Position numbers and translations under genes: made by a program
The notes under the pieces: model-generated
What the model was told of the DNA's origin: nothing
Databases searched by the model: none
Seen by the model: the letters and a program-made list of their open reading frames with translations, nothing else
Assembly: GCA_036525535.1 (NCBI GenBank)
Contig: DATDAH010000265.1
Coordinates: 1 to 5,568 of the forward strand
DNA from: DATDAH01 sp036525535
Lineage (GTDB): Bacteria > Actinomycetota > Acidimicrobiia > Acidimicrobiales > DATDAH01
Reading direction: 5' to 3'
Length of the DNA stretch: 5,568 nucleotides
Part shown: one piece after another, positions 1 to 5,568 of the stretch
Position numbering within the stretch: the first letter of the stretch is position 1
Layout: every line of letters begins with the position of its first letter

Positions 1-707
1 AGGTTGTTGAAGGCGGCCAGCAGGATCACCAGCATCAGCCCCGGCACGGCGTGGATGGCCGCCAACGCCCCGCGCACATCGACGTGTCCCGTCGGCGCCC
101 CCTCCCGGTCGGGATCGGGCTCGGGCTCCTCGATGTGGATCGTCCGCAGGTGGGCCAGCGCGCCGACGGTCAGCGGGACGGCAACGACGTAGGCCCAACC
201 CATGCCCGGCCCACCGATGATAAGGCCGCTGAACACCGAGGTGATGGCGAAGGAGACCCCGGTCACGGTGCCCACCAGGCCGTTGGCCCGGTCCCGCCGG
301 TCATCGGGGACGAGGAGGGTCACACACGTCGAGAGGGCGATGTTGCGCAGGTGGCCCGCGACCGAACCGAACAGGGTCAGGCCGATCAGCACCCAGAACC
401 ACGGACTGCGGAGGCGGAGGAGGTCGTCGGCGTCGACTGCGTAGAAGACGACGGTGGCCAGGGCGAAGCAGGCGGCCGAGATCGTCGCGGCCAGCTCCAT
501 CGCCGCCTGCTTGCGGTGGCGGTCGACATAGGTCCCGAAGTAGGGCCCGAGGAGCGCGGAGGCGATGGCGAAGGCGCCACCGATCACGCCCGTGGCCACC
601 ACGGACCGGGTCTCGAGGTAGACCCAGAACGTCAGCGCGAACCACAGGAAGGTGCTGGTCACGCCGGTCACGAGGGTGTTGACGAGCAGGCGCCGGAAGA
701 CCGTCAT
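1..707 (-). CDS. MFS transporter, probable drug/metabolite exporter (3' part outside window)
   Basis: This is an inner-membrane major facilitator superfamily protein; 235 residues are visible and the C-terminal half lies beyond the left edge. Hydrophobic segments fit TM1 (about 8-30), TM2 (37-58), TM3 (69-91), TM4 (102-120), TM5 (143-165) and TM6 (168-186). A charged loop rich in Glu, Asp and Pro (190-210) follows, and TM7 begins near 220. The TM2-TM3 loop carries the MFS motif A signature GTYVDRHRKQ (58-67). The segment LVPDDRRDRANGLVG (132-146) resembles the same region of MFS_3-type exporters (EntS and macrolide-efflux relatives). I chose the ATG at 707 because AGGAAA lies 8 nt upstream (716-721). 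In-frame ATGs at 740 and 749 would add 11 or 14 residues without a better ribosome binding site. It is divergent from the sugar dehydrogenase gene. The superfamily call is firm; export rather than import, and the substrate, are inferred. Confidence 0.9.
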   Translation of the reverse strand, partial: MTVFRRLLVNTLVTGVTSTFLWFALTFWVYLETRSVVATGVIGGAFAIASALLGPYFGTYVDRHRKQAAMELAATISAACFALATVVFYAVDADDLLRLRSPWFWVLIGLTLFGSVAGHLRNIALSTCVTLLVPDDRRDRANGLVGTVTGVSFAITSVFSGLIIGGPGMGWAYVVAVPLTVGALAHLRTIHIEEPEPDPDREGAPTGHVDVRGALAAIHAVPGLMLVILLAAFNN

Positions 708-856
708 CGACGCGGTTTCCTGTGTCCCCACCTGCTGCATCACCACCATTGTCGGCGATCGCCACCACGATCCACGACGAAATCGGTCGCCGGAGGCGCC
801 ACCGGAGCGGGCAGGGCGGCAACTACCGTGAGGTGCTCGCGATCCGAGAGGCCGGC
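708..856. promoter_or_regulatory. Divergent intergenic region between MFS transporter and sugar dehydrogenase
   Basis: Both genes must be transcribed outward from this 149-bp stretch or from within the opposing gene. Two dyads are visible: the perfect 10-bp palindrome GGCGATCGCC at 754-763, and the 16-bp CCGGAGGCGCCACCGG at 790-805, which is symmetric except for one A/A pair. A TANNNT-type hexamer, TACCGT at 824-829, could be a -10 box for the dehydrogenase; the second dyad would then overlap its -35 zone, but there is no TTGACA-like sequence. On the minus strand GACAAT (748-753) is a weak -10 candidate for the transporter. The placement as a shared promoter region is solid; the individual boxes are guesses in GC-rich DNA. 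Confidence 0.5.
846..851 (+). promoter_or_regulatory. Ribosome binding site of the sugar dehydrogenase
   Basis: GAGAGG lies 5 nt before the ATG at 857. It decides the start: the open frame reaches back to an ATG at 722, but the 45 extra residues are Arg-rich, would bury the signal peptide, and have no comparable purine tract in front. Starting at 857 puts a typical signal peptide at the N-terminus. Confidence 0.7.
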
Positions 857-2062
857 ATGAAACCGTCGATGAGGACCACGGCGATCGCGATCGCGCTGGT
901 GGTCGCCAGTGTCCTACCCGTCAGTGAGGCCGTGGGGGCCGGCGCGGCCCCGGAGGGCGGGGTCGTACCGGACCTCGCCCTCGAGCCGGTTGCCGACCTG
1001 TCCGACGCCATCGCCATGGCCACCCGGGCCGGGACCGACGACCTCTTCGTCGCCCAACGGGCCGGCACCGTCCGGGTCCTGCACGTGACCGGCGGGAACG
1101 TGACCGTCGACCCGGTCCCGCTCATCGACATCGACGCGTTCACCAACGCGGGCGGCGAGCAAGGTCTCCTGGGCCTCACCTTCAACCCTTCGGGCACGAA
1201 GCTCTACCTGCACTACACGAACCTCGACGGCAACACCCGCCTCGTCGAGTACGCCATGTCGGCCGGAGGCACGGGTCCCAACGTCGTGCTCTCCTCCCGC
1301 CGGGTCTTCTTCAAGGTGCATCAGCCGTTCGCGAACCACAACGGCGGCGAGCTCACCTTCGGTCCCGACCGGCGGCTGTACCTGGCCCTGGGCGACGGCG
1401 GCGACGGCGGCGACCCGTTCAACAACGGCCAGAACCTCCGCGTCCTGCTAGGCAAGGTCCTGCGCATCAACCCGGCCGCCGCGTCCGGCGGCCGGAACTA
1501 CACCGCACCCGCCAGCAACCCGTTCTTCAACCAGCCGCCCCGCCGCAAGGCCATCTGGCTCTACGGCGTGCGCAACCCGTGGCGCATCTCCTTCGACCGG
1601 GACACCGGCGACCTCTACGTCGCCGACGTCGGCCAGGGCGCGCGGGAAGAGGTCGACGTCCTCCCCGCCAACGGCGACGGGCTCAATGCCGGCCGAGGCG
1701 TCAACCTGGGCTGGCGGCGCATGGAGGGCGACATCCCCTTCAACGGCGCCACTGCCCCCGCGAACCACACGCCTCCGGTCTACTCCTACGACCACGGCGG
1801 CAGTCGCTGCGCCATCGTGGGTGGCTACGTGTACCGGGGCAACGCCATCCCGACCCTCGACGGGACCTACCTGTTCGGCGACTTCTGCACCGGTGACATC
1901 GAGGGCATCGTCACCAACGGCACGATCCTCACCAACCACTTCACCGAGCTCGGCATCGACGTCCCCGACTTCGAGCTGCAGTCCTTCGGCCAGGGCCCGG
2001 ACGGCGAGCTCTACGTCCTGCAGAGCGACGGCACCGTGTCCCGGATCGAAGCCGCGGTCTGA
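857..2062 (+). CDS. Secreted PQQ-dependent sugar dehydrogenase (glucose/sorbosone dehydrogenase family)
   Basis: The product is a 401-residue six-bladed beta-propeller quinoprotein expected to oxidise aldose sugars outside the cytoplasm with pyrroloquinoline quinone and calcium. Residues 1 to about 31 form a Sec-type signal peptide: Lys/Arg n-region, hydrophobic core TAIAIALVVASVLPV, and possible AxA-like cleavage points at SEA, VGA or GAA. There is no lipobox. Family motifs in order are GEQGLLGLTFNP (100-111), NHNGGELTFGPD (160-171), LGDGGDGGDP (178-187), LLGKVLRIN (197-205), GVRNPWRISFD (237-247), VGQGAREEVDVL (258-269), VGGYVYRG (321-328) and LFGDFCTGDI (339-348). By alignment from memory with soluble glucose dehydrogenase, His161 matches the catalytic His and Arg239 the active-site Arg. 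The only cysteines, Cys318 and Cys344, could form a disulfide. No PQQ biosynthesis gene is in view. The family call is firm; the sugar substrate is unknown, and some relatives have no shown activity. Confidence 0.93.
   Translation: MKPSMRTTAIAIALVVASVLPVSEAVGAGAAPEGGVVPDLALEPVADLSDAIAMATRAGTDDLFVAQRAGTVRVLHVTGGNVTVDPVPLIDIDAFTNAGGEQGLLGLTFNPSGTKLYLHYTNLDGNTRLVEYAMSAGGTGPNVVLSSRRVFFKVHQPFANHNGGELTFGPDRRLYLALGDGGDGGDPFNNGQNLRVLLGKVLRINPAAASGGRNYTAPASNPFFNQPPRRKAIWLYGVRNPWRISFDRDTGDLYVADVGQGAREEVDVLPANGDGLNAGRGVNLGWRRMEGDIPFNGATAPANHTPPVYSYDHGGSRCAIVGGYVYRGNAIPTLDGTYLFGDFCTGDIEGIVTNGTILTNHFTELGIDVPDFELQSFGQGPDGELYVLQSDGTVSRIEAAV
1391..1414 (+). repeat. Short in-frame tandem repeat in the sugar dehydrogenase
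   Basis: The 9-mer GGCGACGGC occurs twice in tandem (1391-1399, 1400-1408), followed by GGCGAC. It encodes Gly-Asp-Gly, Gly-Asp-Gly, Gly-Asp, residues 179-186. Family members normally have a Gly/Asp-rich loop here, so this is best read as a codon-level repeat inside a conserved loop near the cofactor side, not as a mobile or regulatory repeat. Confidence 0.7.
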
Positions 2063-2073
2063 CGACGGTCCGG

Positions 2074-3009
2074 TCAGGAGCCCGTGAGGTCCGCCACCAC
2101 CGAAGCAAAGTCGCGGGCCTTGTCGCCCGGGATCACGTGGTACGAGTAGCCCCACCGGTCACGACGCTCGTGGAGCATCTCGGCCACGTCTCCCGGGCTG
2201 CCGACCAGCGCCAGCGGTGACTGGCGCAACGAGTCGGCATCGGTCCCGAAGAAGGCGGCCACCGCCTCGGCGATCGCCGGGTCGTCGGTGATCTCGGCCG
2301 CCGCCAGCCAGGCATTGAGCTCGAGGTCGGCGAAGCGGTCTCCTGCCCCCTCCTGCAGCCAGGTCACCTTTTCGTCGATGCGGTCGGCCTGGGCGTCCTG
2401 GGCCGCGGCCTCGTCGACCTCGCCGGAGTGGATGGACGCGTTGACCCCGACGATGTCGGCGTTGGCCCCGGCCCACTTCAGGAGGCGGGGCGCACCGCCG
2501 CCGACCAGGACCGGCGGGCCACCCGGCGTGTAGGGGGCGGGGGTGCCGTCCAAGCCGTCGATCTGGTAGTGCTCGCCCGCAAGGCTGAACGGGCCATCCG
2601 CCCACAGCCCCTTCAGGACCGCGCAGTGCTCGATCATCCGGTCGACCCGGACGCCGGGACGGTCCATCGGGATGCCCGACTGGTCGTAGTCGGACTTCTT
2701 CCACCCGGCGCCGATGCCGACCTCGAGGCGGCCTTCGGCCAGTTGGTCGAGGGTGGCCAGCTCCCGGGCCAGCACCGCGGGGTGGCGGTAGTCGCAGTCG
2801 AACACGAGGGTCCCGACGTTGAGGGTGGATGTGGCGACGGCGCACACCGTCATCGCGACCAGAGGGCCGGACCCCTCGTCGAAGTGGTCGGGAAAGAACA
2901 CGGTCGAGTAGCCCAGCTCCTCGATCTCCTTGGCGGTGTCGACCCACGTCTTGCCGGGGAAGGGCTGGTGGATCTCGGTGGCGAAGCGAAAGCGACGGTC
3001 GTGAGCCAT
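2074..3009 (-). CDS. LLM-class oxidoreductase, probably F420-dependent (MSMEG_2516-like)
   Basis: The product is a 311-residue cytoplasmic TIM-barrel oxidoreductase of the luciferase-like monooxygenase superfamily, close to the usual length. Visible features are FRFATEIHQ (7-15), an FFPDHFDE segment (38-45), the block from VGTLVFDCDYRHP (65-77) through LATLDQLAEGRLEVGIGAGW (84-103), SDYDQSGIP and RPGVRVDRM (106-125), and PPVLVGGGAPRLLKWAG (165-181). This pattern matches what I know of the actinobacterial MSMEG_2516 family (TIGR03621), predicted to use F420; FMN cannot be excluded from sequence alone. The start is the ATG at 3009, where homology begins. The frame stays open to 3246, but those 79 residues overlap the epimerase gene and are Pro/Arg/Ser-rich shadow sequence. 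It follows the epimerase after 58 bp and is the last gene of the minus-strand set; its stop is 11 bp from that of the convergent dehydrogenase. The substrate is unknown. Confidence 0.92.
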   Translation of the reverse strand: MAHDRRFRFATEIHQPFPGKTWVDTAKEIEELGYSTVFFPDHFDEGSGPLVAMTVCAVATSTLNVGTLVFDCDYRHPAVLARELATLDQLAEGRLEVGIGAGWKKSDYDQSGIPMDRPGVRVDRMIEHCAVLKGLWADGPFSLAGEHYQIDGLDGTPAPYTPGGPPVLVGGGAPRLLKWAGANADIVGVNASIHSGEVDEAAAQDAQADRIDEKVTWLQEGAGDRFADLELNAWLAAAEITDDPAIAEAVAAFFGTDADSLRQSPLALVGSPGDVAEMLHERRDRWGYSYHVIPGDKARDFASVVADLTGS

Positions 3010-3021
3010 CCCCGCAGTCTG

Positions 3022-3043
3022 CCCCCTCGCCAGAACGAGGGGG
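3022..3043 (-). promoter_or_regulatory. Hairpin in the leader of the LLM oxidoreductase gene
   Basis: CCCCCTCG (3022-3029) and CGAGGGGG (3036-3043) are perfect inverted repeats around a 6-nt loop, giving an 8-bp, 7-G:C stem. On the minus strand the 3' arm, CGAGGGGG, holds the only strong purine-rich tract before the oxidoreductase start, ending 12 nt from its ATG. The structure sits wholly in the 58-bp gap after the epimerase stop. No T-run follows it, so it is not a classical intrinsic terminator. It could be a U-tract-less terminator or attenuator, an RNA-stabilising stem, a translation-limiting stem, or a protein-binding dyad. The inverted repeat is certain; the role is inferred. Confidence 0.6.
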
Positions 3044-3067
3044 ACGGTGTCCGCCCGCCCAGCCGGT

Positions 3068-4168
3068 TCAGATGCGGTCGTCGGAGCGGACTCTCGTGGC
3101 GCCGGGGCCGCCGTAGGCGAGGCCGTAGCCGGGCTCGGTGGTGTAGCCGAGGTCGGGGGGATCGGCGGTGGCCGTGCGCCACCAGGCCACAAGGCGGTCC
3201 TCGGCGGCGTAGTCGAAGGGGTCTTCGAGGACGGCCTCCTCCTCACCGCCGGCGGCCGGCGGGTGAGCCGCCAGCCAGCGACCGGTGCGCCGGATCGCCT
3301 CGCGGGCGGGGACCGCGTCCTGGTAGCCCAGGAGGTCCCGGAGCTTGGCCAGGTCCATCACCCGGTGCGTCGTGCGGTGGTTCATCATCAGCGGGCGGGC
3401 CGGTGTCGCCAGCGCCGAGGGCATCCCGATCAGCTCCCACTCGTGGCCCAGCTCGTCGGTCAGGAGCTCGGCCACCTGACGGAGGCTCAGGCACTCCTCG
3501 TCGCCGCAGTTGAAGATCTCGCCCCGTGACGCCTCGGGCCGGTCGACCGCCAGGAGCAGGGCGTGGGCCAGGTTGTCGACGTAACCGAAGGAGACAAGGC
3601 TCAGGCCGTCGTCGGGCAGGATCAGGAACGGCCGCCCGTCGAGGATGCGGCGCACGATGCACCACTCCCGGGGCACCAGCTGGCGAGGCCCGTAGACGAA
3701 GGGGTACCGGAAGTGTGTGGCCGTCGGGTGGTGCTCGAAGACGATCTCCTCGGTGCGGCCGATGCGGTAGCTCTTGCCGTCGTCGTCCTCGGTGGCCAGC
3801 ACGGCGTCCTCCGATGTGGGCACCGGCAGGCCGGCCGGCTCGTGGGCATCGGGGTCGAAGTAGCCCTTGTAGACGGGCACGCCGCCGATCGAGAGGAAGC
3901 GCCCGACCCGACCGGCCAGCAGCTCGGCGATCACCCGCAGCCGGCCGTAGCTGGCGACGACGACGTCGAAGGTCTCGTCGGCGAGGACGTCGACCAGCGA
4001 GTCGCGGTCGTAGGCGTCCCCGTGGAGGTGGCGGAGGTGGGCGACGTCGTCGACCTCGTGGCGGCCGCTGTGGAAGAGGGTGACCTCATGGCCCCGGGCC
4101 ACCAACCCGGCGGCGATGGGCGGCCCGGTCGGCCCGGTGCCCCCGATCAGCAACGCGGTCGGCGTCAT
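3068..4168 (-). CDS. NAD-dependent epimerase/dehydratase-family protein (atypical extended SDR)
   Basis: The product is a 366-residue cytoplasmic Rossmann-fold protein. The N-terminal dinucleotide-binding motif GGTGPTG (9-15) follows strand TALLI; HGDAYDR (49-55) and FDVVVASYG (67-75) fit the next strands of an extended short-chain dehydrogenase. FLSIGG (91-96) is where the active-site Ser/Thr normally lies. The expected YxxxK is replaced by Tyr134-Arg-Ile-Gly-Arg138, in KSYRIGRTEE. The substrate-domain markers FRYPFVYGPRQLVP (153-166), YVDNLAHA (196-203) and IFNCGDEECLSLRQV (218-232) are present. The C-terminal part has EDPFDYAAEDRLVAWW (315-330), an extra conserved-looking block. The start is the ATG at 4168, 4 bp after the ligase stop, with a good ribosome binding site; an upstream extension to 4345 would overlap the ligase. 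Reductase, epimerase or a non-catalytic binding role are all possible. Confidence 0.88.
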   Translation of the reverse strand: MTPTALLIGGTGPTGPPIAAGLVARGHEVTLFHSGRHEVDDVAHLRHLHGDAYDRDSLVDVLADETFDVVVASYGRLRVIAELLAGRVGRFLSIGGVPVYKGYFDPDAHEPAGLPVPTSEDAVLATEDDDGKSYRIGRTEEIVFEHHPTATHFRYPFVYGPRQLVPREWCIVRRILDGRPFLILPDDGLSLVSFGYVDNLAHALLLAVDRPEASRGEIFNCGDEECLSLRQVAELLTDELGHEWELIGMPSALATPARPLMMNHRTTHRVMDLAKLRDLLGYQDAVPAREAIRRTGRWLAAHPPAAGGEEEAVLEDPFDYAAEDRLVAWWRTATADPPDLGYTTEPGYGLAYGGPGATRVRSDDRI

Positions 4169-4172
4169 CCGG

Positions 4173-5568
4173 TCAGTCTCCCTCCCTGAGGGCCGTGGCT
4201 CGGGTGACGAGATCGCGGGTGAGGACCTTGCCGATGTCGTTGCGGGGCAACTCGTCGACGGTGACGAAGCGGACGGGCACCTTGTAGGGGGCGAGATGCT
4301 CGCGGCAGAGACCGGCCAGCGCGTCCTCGGACGGCTCCGAGGCACCGGCGCCGGGAACGACGAAGGCCCAGGGCACCTCGCCCAGGCGGTCGTCGGGCAC
4401 GCCCACCACGGCGGCGTCGGCCACGGCCGGGGACAGGAGCAGGACCTCGGCCACCTCGGCGGGGAAGACCTTCAGGCCACCCCGGTTGATCATGTCGCTG
4501 ACCCGACCCTCGATCCAGACGAAGCCGTCCGCATCGACCCGGCCCACGTCGCCCGTGCGGAACCAGCCGTCGGGGCTCATGCGGTCCGACAGGTCGGCGC
4601 CGTCGGCATACCCCGCACTGAGCGACGGCGTCCGCACCCAGAGCTCGCCGTCCTCGTTCACCCTGATCGTCACGCCGGCGTGGGGACGGCCCACGGCGCC
4701 CAGCTTCGTCTCGCCGAAGGCCTTGGCGTCGGCCGCCGACCAGCCGACGATCTCGCCCCCGATCTCGGTCTGACCCCAGCCGTTGAGCACGGCGATGCCG
4801 AAGCGGTCGCGGAAGCGGCGGGCCTGCAGGGGCGACAACGGCGAGCTGATCGACCGGACGTAGCGCAGGGGGGCGAGGTCCGGGATGGCGGTGTCGTCGC
4901 TGAGCATGGCCATCGCCGGCGGGGGCAGGACGGTGGAGCGGATCCCGAACCGGCGCACGGCGGCGGCGAAGGCGCCGGTCTCGAAACGGGGCAGGATCAC
5001 GATCGGAGCGCCCACCCGGAAGGCGAAGAGGACCTGGTAGATCCCCGCCCACAGCGACATCGACACCGGGATCAGGTTGGGCATCGGGGGTCGGGGCGGC
5101 CCAGCGGTCGGCGTGGTCCGCAACGAGCCGATGACCCCGTCGATCAGCTCCAAGACCCCCGAGTGGCGCATGAGCACCGGCTTCGGTCGGCCGGTGGTGC
5201 CCGAGGTGAAGCTGATGGCGGCGATGTCCTCGTCCCGACGCTCGCCGTCGACCGGGCCCCCGGCCTCCGTCGTCCAGCCCCCCTCGTCGGCCACGATCAC
5301 CGGTAGCGCGAAGCGGTCGGCCAGGTCGGGTGTCGTGACCGCAGCCACCGGCCCGACCTCGGCCACGACATGGGTGACCTCCCCCGGGGTGGAGCGGGGG
5401 TTCACCGGCACGTAGACGGCGCCGACCCGCCAGACGGCGAACAGGGCGGCCACGATCCCCACCCCGTTGGGCAGGGCCACGACCACGGCGTGGCCGGCGC
5501 CGATTCCCAGCCCGGCCAGCACGGCCGCCAGCGCGTCGACGGAGGCCTCGACGTCGGCCCGGGTCGCC
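4173..5568 (-). CDS. AMP-forming acyl/aryl-CoA ligase, class I adenylate-forming (5' end outside window)
   Basis: This enzyme would activate a carboxylic acid to an acyl-AMP with ATP and transfer it to CoA. There are 464 residues visible; the frame is open to the right edge, so roughly 30-50 N-terminal residues are missing compared with the usual length of about 500. Numbering visible residues, the ATP-binding loop SFTSGTTGRPK is at 119-129, the GWGQTEIG (A5-type) motif at 263-270, the TGD motif at 338-340, the hinge region GRVSDMINRGG at 354-364, and the catalytic lysine at 447 in LPRNDIGKVLTRDL. The last is the Lys of the C-terminal domain needed for adenylation. All core residues look intact. 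A GTG at 5522 is an internal Val codon, not a likely start: the preceding residues (ATRADVEASVDALAA) continue the family pattern. It is the first visible gene of the cassette. Acid substrate (fatty, aromatic or other) cannot be deduced. Confidence 0.93.
   Translation of the reverse strand, partial: ATRADVEASVDALAAVLAGLGIGAGHAVVVALPNGVGIVAALFAVWRVGAVYVPVNPRSTPGEVTHVVAEVGPVAAVTTPDLADRFALPVIVADEGGWTTEAGGPVDGERRDEDIAAISFTSGTTGRPKPVLMRHSGVLELIDGVIGSLRTTPTAGPPRPPMPNLIPVSMSLWAGIYQVLFAFRVGAPIVILPRFETGAFAAAVRRFGIRSTVLPPPAMAMLSDDTAIPDLAPLRYVRSISSPLSPLQARRFRDRFGIAVLNGWGQTEIGGEIVGWSAADAKAFGETKLGAVGRPHAGVTIRVNEDGELWVRTPSLSAGYADGADLSDRMSPDGWFRTGDVGRVDADGFVWIEGRVSDMINRGGLKVFPAEVAEVLLLSPAVADAAVVGVPDDRLGEVPWAFVVPGAGASEPSEDALAGLCREHLAPYKVPVRFVTVDELPRNDIGKVLTRDLVTRATALREGD
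4178..4187 (-). promoter_or_regulatory. Ribosome binding site of the epimerase gene inside the ligase 3' end
   Basis: On the minus strand the tract AGGGAGGGAG lies 9 nt before the ATG at 4168. It is made of the last ligase codons (Arg-Glu-Gly of the C-terminal REGD), so ribosomes finishing the ligase stop at the epimerase start region. This supports co-transcription and possible translational coupling, and fixes the epimerase start. Confidence 0.75.

Noticed and set aside
722..856. N-terminal extension of the sugar dehydrogenase by 45 residues
   Set aside because: It would place an Arg-rich stretch before a clear signal peptide and ignore the GAGAGG ribosome binding site at 846-851.
51..860. 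269-codon plus-strand open frame opposite the MFS transporter
   Set aside because: The opposite strand gives a coherent membrane protein with MFS motif A; this frame is Gly/Glu/His/Arg-rich shadow sequence.
1391..1417. RTX-like calcium-binding repeat (GDGGDGGDP)
   Set aside because: Only two and a half short units, without the nine-residue GGxGxDxUx pattern; a Gly/Asp-rich loop at this place is normal for the sugar dehydrogenase family.
1448..2155. 235-codon minus-strand open frame opposite the sugar dehydrogenase
   Set aside because: It is antisense to conserved dehydrogenase motifs and is Val/Gly/Asp/Ala-rich without a recognisable domain.
3022..3043. Classical intrinsic terminator after the epimerase gene
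   Set aside because: The stem is strong, but CAGACTGC follows on the minus strand instead of a T-run, so I kept it only as a hairpin of unknown role.
3010..3246. N-terminal extension of the oxidoreductase by 79 residues
   Set aside because: The added residues overlap the epimerase 3' end in another frame, are Pro/Arg/Ser-rich, and family similarity begins at MAHDRRFRF.
2428..3513. 361-codon plus-strand open frame across the oxidoreductase and epimerase genes
   Set aside because: It runs antisense through two well-supported genes and the gap between them, and changes from Val/Asp/Gly-rich to Arg/Pro/Ser-rich sequence without any motif.
4080..5306. 408-codon plus-strand open frame opposite the CoA ligase
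   Set aside because: It is antisense to a ligase with intact motifs and reads as low-complexity His/Asp/Gly/Arg sequence with no recognisable domain. Long antisense frames are expected when codons end mostly in G or C.

Overview
The window is very GC-rich and densely coded, with strong G/C preference at third codon positions. It carries an LLM-class oxidoreductase of a type that usually uses coenzyme F420. Together these suggest a high-GC actinobacterium; a lineage such as Acidimicrobiia is possible, but this is inference from composition and protein families, not from a marker gene. Five protein-coding genes account for almost all of the sequence. I saw no rRNA, tRNA, CRISPR array, insertion sequence or phage gene.

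Left part (1-2062): two divergent genes share a 149-bp intergenic region. Leftward runs an MFS transporter, probably an exporter of the MFS_3 type, cut by the window edge. Rightward runs a secreted PQQ-dependent sugar dehydrogenase (glucose/sorbosone dehydrogenase family) with a signal peptide and the family's catalytic His and Arg. The shared region holds two dyad-symmetric sequences and only weak promoter-like hexamers.

Right part (2074-5568): three genes lie on the minus strand and are read from right to left. They are an AMP-forming acyl/aryl-CoA ligase (its start lies outside the window), an atypical NAD-dependent epimerase/dehydratase-family protein, and an LLM-class, probably F420-dependent, oxidoreductase. 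Ligase and epimerase are separated by 4 bp, with the epimerase ribosome binding site inside the last ligase codons, so they are almost certainly co-transcribed and perhaps translationally coupled. The oxidoreductase follows after a 58-bp spacer containing a perfect 8-bp-stem hairpin that overlaps its only strong purine-rich ribosome binding tract. The oxidoreductase ends 11 bp from the end of the convergent sugar dehydrogenase.

The three-gene set looks like a small catabolic or modification cassette: CoA activation of an acid, then NAD(P)-linked and F420-linked redox steps. The substrate cannot be read from the sequence. No clearly new defence, mobile or RNA-based system is visible. The points most worth checking are the hairpin before the oxidoreductase, the Arg-for-Lys change at the expected catalytic site of the epimerase-like protein, and the uncharacterised cassette itself.
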